From positions 2,783,882-2,847,881 of the forward strand of contig RPFO01000448.1 of NCBI GenBank assembly GCA_009746045.1: 64,000 nucleotides of DNA. The letters run 5' to 3'. The notes under the pieces were generated by a model. The model saw only the letters and a program-made list of their open reading frames with translations. It did not search any database and was not told the origin of the DNA. Positions within the stretch are counted from its first letter, which is position 1. Each line of letters opens with the position of its first letter. A program made the translations under genes and the position numbers. Positions 1 to 12,700 of this stretch are shown in pieces. This DNA is from Mesostigma viride. Lineage: Eukaryota > Streptophyta > Mesostigmatophyceae > Mesostigmatales > Mesostigmataceae.

Positions 1-831
1 AAGATAAATGCGGATGCGCCGCGATGTTTCAGAGAGATATCTCCACCAGGAGGATTGTCAGCAGGCGAGTAACGATGATTGCACAAAAAAACACGGGAGT
101 ATCATATGACAGTCAATTAGCAGAGATATAGCGAACTCGTGGCGGGACCAGGGTAATGCACAGTTTGGAGGGAGACGGCCATGAATGAAACAAAAATGCA
201 ATGGCATCACCGTACCGGCTCAGGCCTGCCGTCTGTGCTAGCTCGGCTGACATTTAGGGTTTGGTTATGATGCCCTGCGTTCGAGCATTTTGCTAGGGTA
301 ACCAGCCGTTGGCCGTGTGGTCGCCCTGCTGTACGAACAAGTCTATCCGAGCGTAAACTGTTCACATTATTACTTGTCAAGCTTGCCGGTAAAGGTGACC
401 GAATGGAGCACTCCAGAGAAGCTGTTCGCGCTTGGATTGCTTCCATTTCTAAGGCAATTAATGATCAGAAATACAGGCTCTGTCTTCTTACTTCACCGTT
501 TAGCTATGGCGAGTTTCTATTTCGGCAAACCGCTGTTAAAAATGTGTGATATTCCCAGCACGCGCGTGGGTGACGTAGGGCACACTCGGAGCATGCACTG
601 CGCCCGAGCCGCCCGCCCTTGCAAGCCTCACAACGCAATCGCGTTTGTTACATCAGACAGCGCGGGTTGGCCTCTAGATAGATTTGTCGTACACAGTTTC
701 ATACGGACTCAATCCTAAAAATACGGTCATCTGTGGTGGGCAGCCAGTCGGCCACAGTCGTAAAGAACACCGTACACAGTTAGCCTTCGGCATTCAGCAA
801 CCATTGTAAAGCATAGATGAAGATTCGATTT
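1..831. other. No gene recognised
   Basis: Short open frames occur here (for example 317-718 on the plus strand), but none shows a recognisable domain, a splice-consistent structure or biased composition. I see no tandem repeat or terminal repeat. The composition resembles the other unassigned stretches of the window. It could hold decayed mobile DNA or part of a gene extending leftwards, and nothing here supports either. Confidence 0.4.
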
Positions 832-1010
832 AGGCACGACTCACATGAGGCTCGGTGAACTCCGTCGGTGAACTCTTTGTGAACTGGGTCGACGGCCGGG
901 TCGCCACCGGCGCTTCACCGGCCCTTCACTTCGAGTTCACGCACTCACATGGGTCGCAACGACGTAGTGAACTGCTCCCCAGTGAACTCGTTTGTGAACT
1001 GGCGGAGGCG
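832..1010 (+). repeat. GTGAACTC-rich repeat, left arm of an inverted pair
   Basis: The segment opens with AGGCACGACTCACATGAGG and then carries many GTGAACTC or GAGTTCAC octamers in both orientations. The reverse complement of 5120-5312 opens with the same 19 bases and has the same succession: GTGAACTCTTTGTGAACT, then a GGTCGAC/GGCCGAC stretch, then more octamers. The two arms are inverted and about 4.1 kb apart. Arrays of one short motif just inside a shared end resemble subterminal transposase-binding arrays of DNA transposons. No convincing target duplication is visible, so two independent insertions of one family are equally possible. Confidence 0.6.
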
Positions 1011-1204
1011 CGGGAAGACAGCCCAGATTTCGCGGGAAAGGGCGCAAACGTCAAGCAAGTGCATGATGCATCCTTGCATGCTGGCTAATAACATGCACGT
1101 CTTGTCCAGCTGTAAACCACTAACTTCTGCACCACTAATTTGATACAGTGCTGCAGAAATATGATAAAAACGCGCCGGTGACCTGTCGTGCATGTCGCTT
1201 TTCC

Positions 1205-1240
1205 AGCTACCTGTCTGCGTTCGAACGCAGACAGGTAGCT
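1205..1240. repeat. 36-bp perfect palindrome
   Basis: The half-site AGCTACCTGTCTGCGTTC is followed immediately by its exact reverse complement, with no spacer. The match stops abruptly on both sides (C at 1204, T at 1241). It could extrude as a cruciform or fold into a strong RNA hairpin. No T-run follows it and no RNA gene is recognisable around it. Confidence 0.9.
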
Positions 1241-1735
1241 TTCTTTGCAAGTTTTTCCAGGTGTTGGTGCCAGTGCTTCTCTGTCGATATTGTTTCAAAG
1301 CCGGTTTGTTTATTGGCTGGGGACGACCCCAGAGCCGCCCGCCGTCACATGCACAAAACATGCCATATCTCGCTGGAGGCGTTCGGTTATTTACTGGAGA
1401 AAATCGGCCCGATCAGCGAGCCGAATCTCCAGACAATGGCGGGCGCGGGCTCCGGTTGGACGTGGTAAGACCCGAGCAAATGCTCATTGGTGCATTAGAG
1501 TGGCTTTCTCATAGCTGCGACTATGGTACCTTGGAGCGTGCATATGGCATCGCTTCAAACACGTGGTCCAAAAATGGGGAACGCCCTGGCATTCTACGAG
1601 AACTTGAAGATGCTTTCAACAGCAAACAGCAAGCGTAGGTTCCGGTTGGACGCCTATGGTAACCTGGACTGTGTATACGTCGTCGCTCCAAACGCAATGC
1701 CCTGCCCACCCATACGTGCATGTGCACGTGTGGCA

Positions 1736-3004
<1,269 letters not shown>

Positions 3005-3255
3005 TTCTTTTCATGGATGGGCATCTGGTTTCCCATATCAGAGTGGGCATAAGCAAGAGTTTTTTTTAGAACTGAACTCCTTACTTCATTTGGCAAATGT
3101 GAGTCAACATTTCAGAATTATAATAATGGAAATTCCATTAGCTTACCGTATGATGCTACACATGTTCATAGTGGTCAATTACGTGAGCTCCTTGAGCTAG
3201 TCACACGCACTGGGGGTACTGTGGTTGTTAAGACCTCACTTGGACATGTGCAATG

Positions 3256-3748
3256 GGCCGGGCCCACTTCAAATGTTCCGAAAAGTGTGACACTTTTGGT
3301 CGTTTTTTTGACTTTTTCGACGATCGTCACTCTGCAGAGTGATTCGTCGTGCGAAATCGTGCGAAATTGTGCGAAATTTGCTGAAATCGTGTGAAATTTG
3401 CTGAAATCGTGCGAATTTGTGCGAAATTTGCTGAAATTGTGCGAAATTTCATGTGAAAAATGTCGACGGTAAAAAATTTTGATGTGCACAACGTGTGTGA
3501 ATTCATGCGAAATTTTGTCAAACGTCACTCCCCAAAACGACCCTTGGTTGAAATCCATGCGAAATTGTGCGAAATCATGCAAAATTGTGCGAAATCGTGC
3601 GAAATCGTGCGAAAATGTGTGAAAATTTTGCGAAAATCACGCGAAAATCACGCGAACTCGTGCGAAATTTTATTTTTTTTTTGCGAAAAACGACCAAAAG
3701 TGTCACACACTTGGCTTGGACGGCGGAACATTTGAAGTGGGCCCGGCC
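3256..3748. mobile_element. 493-bp MITE-like element with TIRs and AATG target duplication
   Basis: The ends are inverted repeats. GGCCGGGCCCACTTCAAATG with five further matching bases starts at 3256, and its reverse complement ends at 3748. A second inverted block follows inside (GTGTGACACTTTTGGTCG on the left, its complement at about 3687-3707), offset by a short unmatched stretch on the right arm. AATG lies directly outside both ends (3252-3255 and 3749-3752), consistent with a 4-bp target duplication. The interior is non-coding and made of head-to-tail GTGCGAAAT-like words (3346-3440 and 3556-3665). No transposase is present, so it would be non-autonomous. The superfamily is not identifiable from these ends. 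Confidence 0.8.
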
Positions 3749-3752
3749 AATG

Positions 3753-5119
3753 TCTTGAATTGGTTGCTCATTGAGTGAGACATAATGTTGGACGTATTGT
3801 GGCTGCTTAACAATAACTTTGTGCACGCGTAATTCTTTAATCATGACTAATGTCAGGCGCGTTGCAATTATAAAGGGAGGCATGCAACTATGCAATGTGC
3901 GAACATATTAATTCCATTTAGGGTTATTGCAGTTCAAAAGGAGTGGTGCCGTCGCAAACCGTGTAGATCCCGCTCTGAATGTTAGCCAGCCATAGTTGTA
4001 ACTTACAAGGCTGCACATTTCCACCTCCATTTGTTTCCATCGTTGTGAATGACTCGACTAACACGGATGAGTCAACAGCAGGCTCGAGATATCAACAGCA
4101 TGGTCCGGGATCTCCATATTTCTGGCCTGCGCTAGTTGCTTTAGTGATAGTCTTTACATTGTCATCAAGTGAGTGAGACAACAAACATGACAATTGCCTG
4201 GGGCCAGCAGATAAATGTCCAAAATTATTTCAATGAGCAATAAAAGTGATTACTACAAGTAGTCAAGGAAGTGTTATCGCACAGCAAATTTGAAGCAATA
4301 TCTTATGAATCACGTTCCATAGTGGCCATCATGATCGCACACACAAAAAGAGCATGCCCCTGAAAGAAAAGAGATCGGACTCAACGGACCTTACAAGTTG
4401 ACCTTTCTTACCAACCAGTGTGCCTAGAACGTGAAGCGTGGGGCGGCCAGCAACGAAAGATTGTTCATGCAGACGGACCGCCCATGCTATTGCCGGGCGC
4501 ATCAGTGTGTATGTCAATGAGACAACAGCGCAGGCCAGAGATCTGGAGAATCCGGACCAAGGTAGCTCGAGCCTGCCGTTATGTTATCCGCGTTTTCGAG
4601 TCGTGCACGATGATGGATATGAACCAGTGTGTGTGTGTGGCCATCAACACCAATTGCCGCCATCCATATCGTCATCAGGGCGTTGTGAGTTTCACGTTTG
4701 CTTTGTCGCTCATATTTCGCTTTGCCTTCGGCTTAGGCGAGCTCGCCTTGTCATCTCCAAAGAGTATGCAATGCCGCACAAGAAGACCGACATTTATTAC
4801 TGCGCCAACTATCGTCCTCAAGATTGCCAGCATCTCCAAAGATCACCAAAGCCGCAACCAGATCGAGTGCGGCGCTGTGCCCTTCGCGTGCAATGCTCTG
4901 CTCTTCTACAGCCGTGGGGCTCGGAGCATTTGGGTTAATGTCGTCGCTAATAGCAGGCTTCGGGTCACCTTTCGCGAGGGTAACCCGTTGTAGCCATTCC
5001 TGAAAAAGCTCGTCGGTGTCCCTCATGGCTGGCGACTCCCGAGCACCTGCCACCTTCCCGCGCATGTTGCACGTCTGGCATTTTCATGGGCTTGCTTCGC
5101 GCCAACGCACGCTGTCCAC
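3753..5119. other. No gene recognised
   Basis: Unassigned sequence between the MITE and the right GTGAACTC arm. A minus-strand frame at 4751-5065 (104 codons) has a somewhat protein-like composition, but no domain, splice partner or homologous copy is visible. A short dispersed repeat lies at 4078-4140 and is listed separately. Confidence 0.35.
4078..4140 (+). repeat. Short dispersed repeat, copy 1
   Basis: The segment begins GCAGGCTCGAG and ends near CTGGCCTGCGCTAGTTGC. A diverged copy in the same orientation lies at 29938-30000. Both contain a CATGGTC word and a TCTCC..ATTTCT stretch, and both are bounded by GCAGGC and GCCTGC, which could pair as a short stem. The origin is unknown. It may be a relic of a small element. 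Confidence 0.4.
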
Positions 5120-5312
5120 CACAAGTTCACAAAGAGTTCACGAGGAGTTCACGGGGAGTTCACGGGGAGTTCACAACTTCGGACTTCGGGGAGATTGTGA
5201 ACTCGTCCTGTGAACTCGTGAACTCCTCGGGACCCAAAATTAGCTCGGCCCCGGTCGGCCCAGTTCACAAAAGAGTTCACAAAGAGTTCACCGCCTCATG
5301 TGAGTCGTGCCT
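5120..5312 (-). repeat. GTGAACTC-rich repeat, right arm of an inverted pair
   Basis: This is the inverted relative of 832-1010. On the minus strand it opens with AGGCACGACTCACATGAGG and continues with GTGAACTCTTTGTGAACT. At least ten GAGTTCAC or GTGAACTC octamers are visible, in both orientations. If the two arms are the ends of one element, that element would be about 4.5 kb and would contain the palindrome, the microsatellite and the MITE. Confidence 0.6.
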
Positions 5313-5637
5313 TACGTTGATTCAAAGAATTCAGTATTACCAGAACTCAAGAGGTACCAGGGAAGAATCAGAGAAGAACCGGCAGGAACTCCCAAAAAGT
5401 CCTTGGCAAAGGGAATCCCATAGTAATTCAACCTTGTGCCCAAGGTCATACTTCCAGTAATAATTTTTAGTTATAACTGGCAATGCGAGAAGCCGAGAAA
5501 CGTTTTGGCGCAGTTGACAGAGGTCTGGCTATGGGCAACATGATTGTAATATTCGGAAAAGTCAGGACTGGATAAGTAATATTTGGCAACAAAGCAACCC
5601 CGATGAGCGTCTCACTAATCTCATCTAGCACGAGTTT

Positions 5638-6430
5638 AATTAATTTATTAATCAATTAATTATTTATTTATTTAATAGCAGTAGTAGTGTAGAATAGTAA
5701 GGCTTCAGTTACACAACGTGGCCTTGTCCATGTACGCCTATTCAGTTACTTCTGCCACCTGAGTCGCCTTGTTCTGCATGGCAGTCCGTCAAAAGAAGGG
5801 AGAGGGAGTGGATGCGGTGTTCAAACTGAGCTGGGACCACTAGGTCGGCCAGCAAGATCTGGGTGTAGTTCATGGCAGGTTTACTGACCTAGCTTCCTAG
5901 GAACTAATGTCCTTGGCCGGGCCAGGCCATGTCAAGATATCAGATAGTGCCGCCCTGGTTGGCCAAGCCGCGGCTGGGGGCTGGCCAGACCAAAGGCGGT
6001 GTCGACCTGGCTGGTAGTGCTAGCAAGATGTATGCTATCCTACGCTGCCTAATCTCGTCCGAAATACGAGGCATCCCCTGATACCGGCAAAGACTCTATA
6101 ATGACCTATGCTTGGAAAACCCTACATTCAGGACCTGTCGGAGCATCCTATAAACCGTGCCGTCGAGCTTAGCCGCCAGTCAGTCCGTGAGTGTCCACGC
6201 CTGGCATCGGCGCCATACGTAAGCACCGTGAGGACGAGGACCTTGAAGAGCATGCGCTTGCGGTGCTCGCCCAGGCCCTTCGAGCGCCAGTAGGTGTACA
6301 TGTTGAGCGAACGGAGCCTGGCCCAGGCCAGGCCGATGCGGATGTCAACATCGTCAGTCGGCGGTGTCGGGGAGCATGCTCCCCAGCAGTTTGAAGCGCT
6401 ATAGCCATTAGCCTAGCCATAACAATCTTC
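5638..6430 (-). pseudogene. LINE ORF2 3' fragment (decayed)
   Basis: On the minus strand this reads, with frameshifts, as the C-terminal part of an L1-like ORF2 protein. Recognisable words are KLLGSMLPDTAD, IRIGLAWARLRSLNMY, KVLVLTVLTYGA and GTVYRMLRQVLNVGFSKH. These match the plus-strand copy at 36080-36960 and the longer ORF2 at 34010-34300. The 3' end runs into an A/T-rich TTAATTAA-type tail at about 5638-5685, as in other copies in this window. Frameshifts and stops are scattered, so this is a 5'-truncated dead copy. Confidence 0.75.
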
Positions 6431-6435
6431 CACCC

Positions 6436-6839
6436 CATTGTCGTCAGAAAGCAACAAACGTGAAAACGCTAGCTGCCCAAATCTGCAAGATTCCGCGGAA
6501 CACAGAAAGTATGAAAGCCTAGAAGCTACCAGCAAGGAATCGAAATAGGACCTTTAACATGATTTCGCGGCTGTGTGAGTCTTCTGATCCGAAGGCATCT
6601 CACTTAACGTTTCGAAACAGCCCAACTGCAAAAAACCTCTTTACCAGAGAGGGGTGCCAATATGTCCTAGATATTGCAGAATCTATCACGGACCTACGCG
6701 ATATTCTAGTATCGCCGTTCGAAGTAGGCAGGTTGACCACGGCTGGAATCTGGTTGTAGTGTGACGTACAAACCTAGAGGACGTAGCCGAAACTAACTAA
6801 TATCAACCGATCTTACATTATCGTCAGAAAGCAACAAAC
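6436..6839. mobile_element. 356-bp insertion flanked by 24-bp direct repeats
   Basis: A 24-bp word containing TCGTCAGAAAGCAACAAAC occurs at 6436-6459 and again at 6816-6839 with one mismatch. It brackets 356 bp of non-coding DNA lying between LINE-derived segments. Long direct repeats of this kind are typical target duplications of LINE/SINE-type retroposition. The insert has no recognisable tail. On the minus strand it contains ATTTCGATTCC, which weakly resembles a Pol III B box. It may be a SINE-like insertion. Confidence 0.45.
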
Positions 6840-6875
6840 CAGTTCCACCCCATGCCAGGCCCTTCCACCCCATGC

Positions 6876-7844
6876 CCGCCTTAATTGTGGAAGAACTGCA
6901 TCGCCTTCAGCCTGGTGAGTCCCCTCTGCACCTTGTGCCGGTGGACTTCATCAAAGCCTTCGATTCGGTTTTCTGGCCTGCGCTGTGGGACATCCTCGCT
7001 CTGTTCCGGATCCCCCCCCCCTGAATGCTGTCATCCGCAACCTGTATGGAGGGTCCACCTTTTCGGTGCGCACTTCCTATGGGACCACGCCACCATGCCC
7101 TTTACAGAAGGGAGTGTGGCAGGGCTGCGTGCTGTCGCCCTACCTGTTCGCTATTGTGGTCGAATACGTGATGATTCAGGCGCGCAAGCGGTTTGCCCGC
7201 ATTGTGGGTAGGGAACCAGGGGTGCAGGCCGACAACCGTTTCTGGCATGGCGGCGCGGAAACGGAGATTCGGCTGGCGGACATCATCTATATGCAGACGA
7301 CACCAAGTGCTCTCTTCGAGGGCACTGAGCACGTGCAGATGTGGCTTGACTGCCTGGCAATCGAGGCCCGTGCGGTGGGGCTTGAGCTATATGTCAGCAA
7401 GAAGACAGAGGAGGCTCTAGCGATAGTAGGGCTCACTCAGCCACCGCCCGAGCTCTTTCGATCTCCTTAAGTGACGGCTCTCGAGTCCTGTATCGGGACC
7501 GCGTATGTCAAGTTGCTGGGCAGCCTACTCGATCCCAGCTGCGAGGCCGACGTAGACCACCGTATCTCCCTCGCCTGGCACGCAATTTACACCAATACCG
7601 GCCGGGCCCTGTGGCGCAAGCCCTTGGGCAAGATTGAGAAACAGGACCTGTTTGCAGTCCTGGTCCACCCTGTTCTTACGTACGGGGCCGAGACGTGGAC
7701 ACTCACAGCCGACGTACCTTGCCAGAAAGCTGGACGGCGCGGTCACGTCAACATGCTGCGATCCATTTTTCGTGTAGGATACGCTGCTCATGTTCGCAAT
7801 GAGAACCTGTACCTTGGCATGCCATACATCACAAGCACCATTAA
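6876..7844 (+). pseudogene. LINE ORF2 reverse transcriptase, 5' part of a split dead copy
   Basis: With frameshifts it reads LIVEELHRLQPG, VDFIKAFDSVFWPALWDIL (RT motif A region), KGVWQGCVLSPYLFAIVVEY, LDCLAIEARAVGLELYVSKKTE, then DHRISLAWHAIYTNTGRALW and VLTYGAETWTL. This is collinear with the intact-looking RT at 33420-34320. The catalytic YADD is replaced by YMQT (near 7290), so the enzyme would be inactive. The frame stops making sense at 7841, where the 7845-13918 element begins. The matching C-terminal part resumes at 13919, so one LINE copy has been split. Confidence 0.85.
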
Positions 7845-8755
7845 CCCGTGTTTTTTCAATTAGTACGCGATATATATCGCGTTGTAAGCTTTTTTTAGAA
7901 CGCGTATAGCACCTAAGGAAAATTTTTTTCATGGTCATGTATATACTTTCCTGAAAGCCCATAAATCAAATCATTTTTGAGCTACTCAGACCTACAACAT
8001 GAGCACTGATTCATTAGAGAGATACACTTGTTTGAATACAGGGGGGTCTGGCCATGACCGCGATTTGTTGACCCTAGGTCACAAGTCATGTGCTTATTCA
8101 CAAATGGTTCATGAAAAAAATCTGGCTTCTTGCACGAGCTATCTATGGGCAACATATGCAGGCTTTGTGGAACAAAACTCAGGCCCATTGGGCCGCTGGA
8201 GCTATTTTTCATTTGCTGCCATCACAAATATACAACGCAGTACAACAACGCAGTGGGAAAAATGAGAGCCCTTCACAACATGACGCAACGACACGAGCCC
8301 CATAAACGGGGCCATAGTGAGCTTGGAGGGTCAAAACGTTGAAAATAGGTGTTGTGATAAGTTATACAGCATCAAACATGCATGCATCAAACATCATGAC
8401 TGGATGACCTAATATGACTGAATCAGGCAGCCATAGCCAAAGCATCATCCACTCTCACAACGTGTTGAGCACGTACATGCCTTGTGGGAACGGAGGTGCT
8501 GGGTTTGAATCATTCCATAACGCGTGCAATACTGAAATTAAGAATTAAGAGGCACGTGTAATGCAAGGCTTGGATAGGTTGAGCCGATCCATGAGCTTAC
8601 ATGCAGGCAAAGATGACGCTGGAATGCATGCTAGCAAATGGTGGCAAGATGCTAACAACACACATAATTATACACCATGATTATGGGCACCTACGGCTGA
8701 TCTTCTTGCACAATCAACACAGTATAAACCATCAACATCCAATCCTCACGATATA

Positions 8756-9480
8756 TTAATTAATTAATTAATTAAACTCGTGCTCCCGTTGGGGAGTCAC
8801 GGAGCACCGAAGTGCTTTTAATCCCTGTGTGTGCACTACAGGAGAAAGGGCAGAGACCCCCAGTCTCCTTCATGCCAAAGGCATGCCACAGCTGCAATCG
8901 GGCGCGGCTAGCGAAAAGGACAGGCTAACGATCCGGCAAACTGTGGGTGCAATAAGACCCATGTGAGCATATCATAGCAAGGCAAGTAATCTGAACATAG
9001 CCAGGGCGTAGCATGGCTGTACTAGGACTAGGCTAAGGCTATGGCTGGTTGTGTACCGTGCGTTGGCGGCACGTGACTAGGTGTGTTGGCACAGCTAGGC
9101 ATGGCTGCCTTAGCGGCAGTGACGCCAATGGTTACAAGCTAGGGCTATTGCTATTCTAGCCCGCTGGGGGCGTCCACATCTTGTGGTTGATCATCAGGTC
9201 CCCGCCCCTCCAGTACACCTTGGGCTTCTGGGGGTCCTGCTTATGGCGGAGGTATTCCGGCCACAGGTCGCGTCGCTGCTGTTGCTGAGCGGGGGTGAGG
9301 TCGTCATCCAGCGTCCAGGTGAGGTCGTGCAACCGCTTGCGACGAGAGAGGAACCGCTGCTTATCCTCAGGGGAGGGGAAGGTGAGTAGGACTGGTGGGG
9401 GGGCCGCCTTGTCCCGTGAGTGGGGACACGATATATGCACGGCTTGACGACGTATACAGCACCTAAAATTATACTGCAAT
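8756..9480 (-). pseudogene. ORF1-only LINE copy (C-terminal part plus 3' end)
   Basis: Minus-strand frame 9156-9479 ends with PPPVLLTFPSPEDKQRF, then LDDDLTPAQQQQRRDLWPEY and KVYWRGGDLMINHKMWTPP. This is collinear with the ORF1 copies at 30511-30882 and 9769-12812. The family resembles an L1 ORF1-type nucleic-acid-binding protein (inference from position and basic, helical composition). Instead of an ORF2, the reading frame is followed by a short 3' region. That region ends in a stem formed by GGTGCTCCGTGACTCC and GGGAGCACGAG, then TTAATTAA repeats at about 8756-8776. The upstream part is missing (5' truncation near 9480). Confidence 0.7.
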
Positions 9481-9768
9481 ATTGCAACCTAGCTGCTATG
9501 GCTGACATGCAAGCAACGTCGAGTACTGAGTAGGATGGCGGTCTTAGAGAGGCTGGGCAGAGATCGGTAGAACTGGAAAACTGGCAGAAACTCGGTAGAA
9601 ACACGATATACATACGCCTGCAAGCACTATTGAGCCGGTGGCAGAGGCCATTTCCAGGAAAATACAGCATACCGTAGCAATAGCCACGGTCACGCCTTAC
9701 GCTATTTGCAGGCACCATCACGCACGTACGCTGATATATCAATTGTCCCGACGCCATTACGCAATATT

Positions 9769-12700
9769 ATGACGAGCAAACGCTCCTCGACGCAACGCAG
9801 TTTGGCGGATGCGCTCGGCCATGAAAATACGTCTGCAGCTCAGGCTGCAGCTTCGCCCTCAGGTCCGGCAGGCAGCGGTGACACTAGTCGCGCACTGGTG
9901 CTCGCCCCGAACCCTCCCGGGCTTAATGCCTCGCCATCGGCATTGCCTGACCCTAAACGCGCAGCCGCCCAGCCGACAAAACAGGAGGGTTTTCACGCCC
10001 CACAGAACCGCGCTTTCGGCCCCAACCTTTCAAGGTCGACGGCCACGACTGGACCAACATGTCCCCGGCAACTGCTCTGCATTGCATCTCAGTCTGGAGG
10101 GACTTCGCCTCGCTTTACGACCTGTGCCTCCATCTCCACGACATCAATCGCCTCCTCCTCCCGGACGGCAAATTTTGGTTTAACACCGACACTTTGCTCG
10201 GGTGCGCCCGCCCCCAACGCCAGCACACCATTCTCAACTCCCTTCTCATGCGCTCTGACGGCGAGATCTGGGCTCCATCCATCTCCGCCCCCACACTCCG
10301 TTAAATCCTTACGGAAGCCTTTCAGCAGCACGTGACCCGGCCCCCTTGCTGCCGACGTCGCAGCAATCGGCGGCACGCTGGCTGCTGAACTTCCTCACAT
10401 TTCCACCACCGCCGCCTCCACCTCCACTGCCAAGTTCCGCCTCCACTGCATGCCGACATCAAAGCCCAGCTCCTCGACCTCGACCAACGCCTTCAAGCCA
10501 CCGCCAGTCCGCCACCGCCCTTGAGTGCTTGCATGACACCGCCGGCCTCACCGCCCAGGCGGTGAAGGACATCGCCGCCCAGCCGGCACCTGCTGGCCCG
10601 GCCGGCGATGCTCCCTCCACCTGGGCGGACTTGCTTAAGCATCACACCACCTCCACCACCTAGCTCCACCATCACGGCACAACTCGATCAAGCAACAAGC
10701 CCTCGACCTTCGCGAGGAAGCTGACATTGCCAGGCGCAGCCACAATGTCATCGTCAAGCACTTCGACCAGCCGGCAGGTGAGACCTCCATGAGCCTTCTT
10801 GAGGCATTTAAGCGCGACATTTTTGCCCCCTTGCTACTCACAGTTGGTGAGCTGGACATGTCTGCTGTCCGCCTCCCCCGCGCGCGGGGGAAGGCTGGCC
10901 CGGCACCCGTGCTCCTCACCTTTAAGTACATGGCGGACAAGCTGTCGTTCCTTAACCCCTAAATGGTCTTGCTGCCGATTTTCCGCCAAAAAGTGACTTA
11001 CAGCCGATTTGTCGGCACCTACTCGGGGGACCAGTTTGCGAGAATACTAATGGGAATTAGGAAACGTTTAGCTGAGAAGAATGAAAGTTTATAAGTTTCT
11101 CCAGAACATGATACTAGGGTTTGCTATATTTTCACCAAGTTTAACAGGTGTTCCAGACCGTCAAAGTACAAGGGGTCAGGGTACTTTTTCACGTACAACG
11201 TGCATTCCGGAAAACGACGACCTGGCCATGGCGGCTTGCGCCCACGCATGGCATTTACGTTTGCGTTCGAATTTTCTGGCCAAACTTAGGATATTGATTT
11301 TATACGTCCTAAAGATCATACAGGCCAATTTTTGGTTCGCGGGAATGCCATTTGATAGGTGTCGGCAGCGTTCTTGCTGGAAAAAACTGCGATCAGGCCG
11401 GACGATAGAAACGTTGACAGCAATACCTTTCCGGCGTATTTTAAAGGATATATCGGTTTCTTTGTACTTTTTATGATACATATTAGTCGTAAACGTGCAA
11501 GGGTGGCCAGAAATCGCCGAATCCAGCGACCATGCTGCACAACTTTGGTGTGCCGAAATGCGCCATTTTGCGGCCACCGCCTGGGCCAAGGTAACGCCAT
11601 CCATGCCTGGTAAAGCTTAAGCATCGTTTTCCTATCGATGTTTGACGTTTATATATACGTTCTAGCTTGTGTAGCACATTCTTTTTGCATTATTCATGCT
11701 CTTTCTTGACCCTGGCCTGGCCCCTTTCTAAAACACCCTTCTTAGATGCTTCCCTCAGTCAGTTGACCTGCCACAGGGTGATGGTGATAAGTTTTAGAGG
11801 CTGTATGGGTTTGAATACCTCCATATATGTTTGTTATACATTTCCCACACACATATTGCATGAGTGTGAGGCAGTTGGCTGGTCTCTGTGGCATCATCAA
11901 GCATGTAACCGGTGAGTAGAAGCTTCCCATTGTCAGCATGTGCCACCAGGTGTGCTGGCCATCACCTGGAAAGCTATAGCAGCGTAGGCCTAGTTTATCC
12001 TTGCTAGGGCAGGCTGAAATAGGCTTAAAATCACTAGTTTGTTGGTGGCTGCCTCCTAGAATGCATGCCTTGCGTAGGGTATCCGTACCACGTTACCTAC
12101 GTGCATGGACAAGGTGGCACCTGCACATAGGTGCCATGTAAGGGCAGTGTGATGATGCAGTTATGTTTCCCCATAGTTGTGGAAGGGAAATGTATTGTTT
12201 GGCATGGTTGGGGGCCATATTAGTAGGTATTAGTAGGTAGTATGCCCACTCCTACCCCCTTGGTTGCTTTTTACCAACGGTACCCCTATGGGCTGTACTG
12301 GGTGTAACTGCTGGTATACCCACCCAAATGATGACCCCAATGGCTCAAACTGTTCAGCTACTAATTGTTTATCATCCCTGAAGTGGTAGGTGCCTAGCTC
12401 TTACAACATAATTCAAAATGCACATTCTACCAAAAATGAAAACGCTCGTCTTGACCCCCCTGACTTTGACGGCAGTTATACATGGCCTACGATGAATATA
12501 TGTGAGGTTGTGATATATCATGGCTTAGGGCAACTCATGGACATGCTTGCCCCCCAAGGACAGCCATTGGATATTGCTAGGTTGTACAGGGGCTGGTTTA
12601 CAAAATAGGTGAGTTACTGCCGATTTATCGGCAGCATTTCCGCCCATTTAGGGGTTAAATGCCGCAAGACGGAGACTCGCTTCACGCTGGATGACGACTT

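Noticed and set aside
3175-3758. Frames of 60-135 codons on both strands rich in Phe-Arg-Thr-Ile-Ser or Cys-Glu-Ile
   Set aside because: They are generated by the GTGCGAAAT repeats inside the MITE.
4751-5065. 104-codon minus-strand frame as a gene
   Set aside because: Protein-like composition but no recognisable motif, and it runs close to the GTGAACTC repeat. Left as unassigned.
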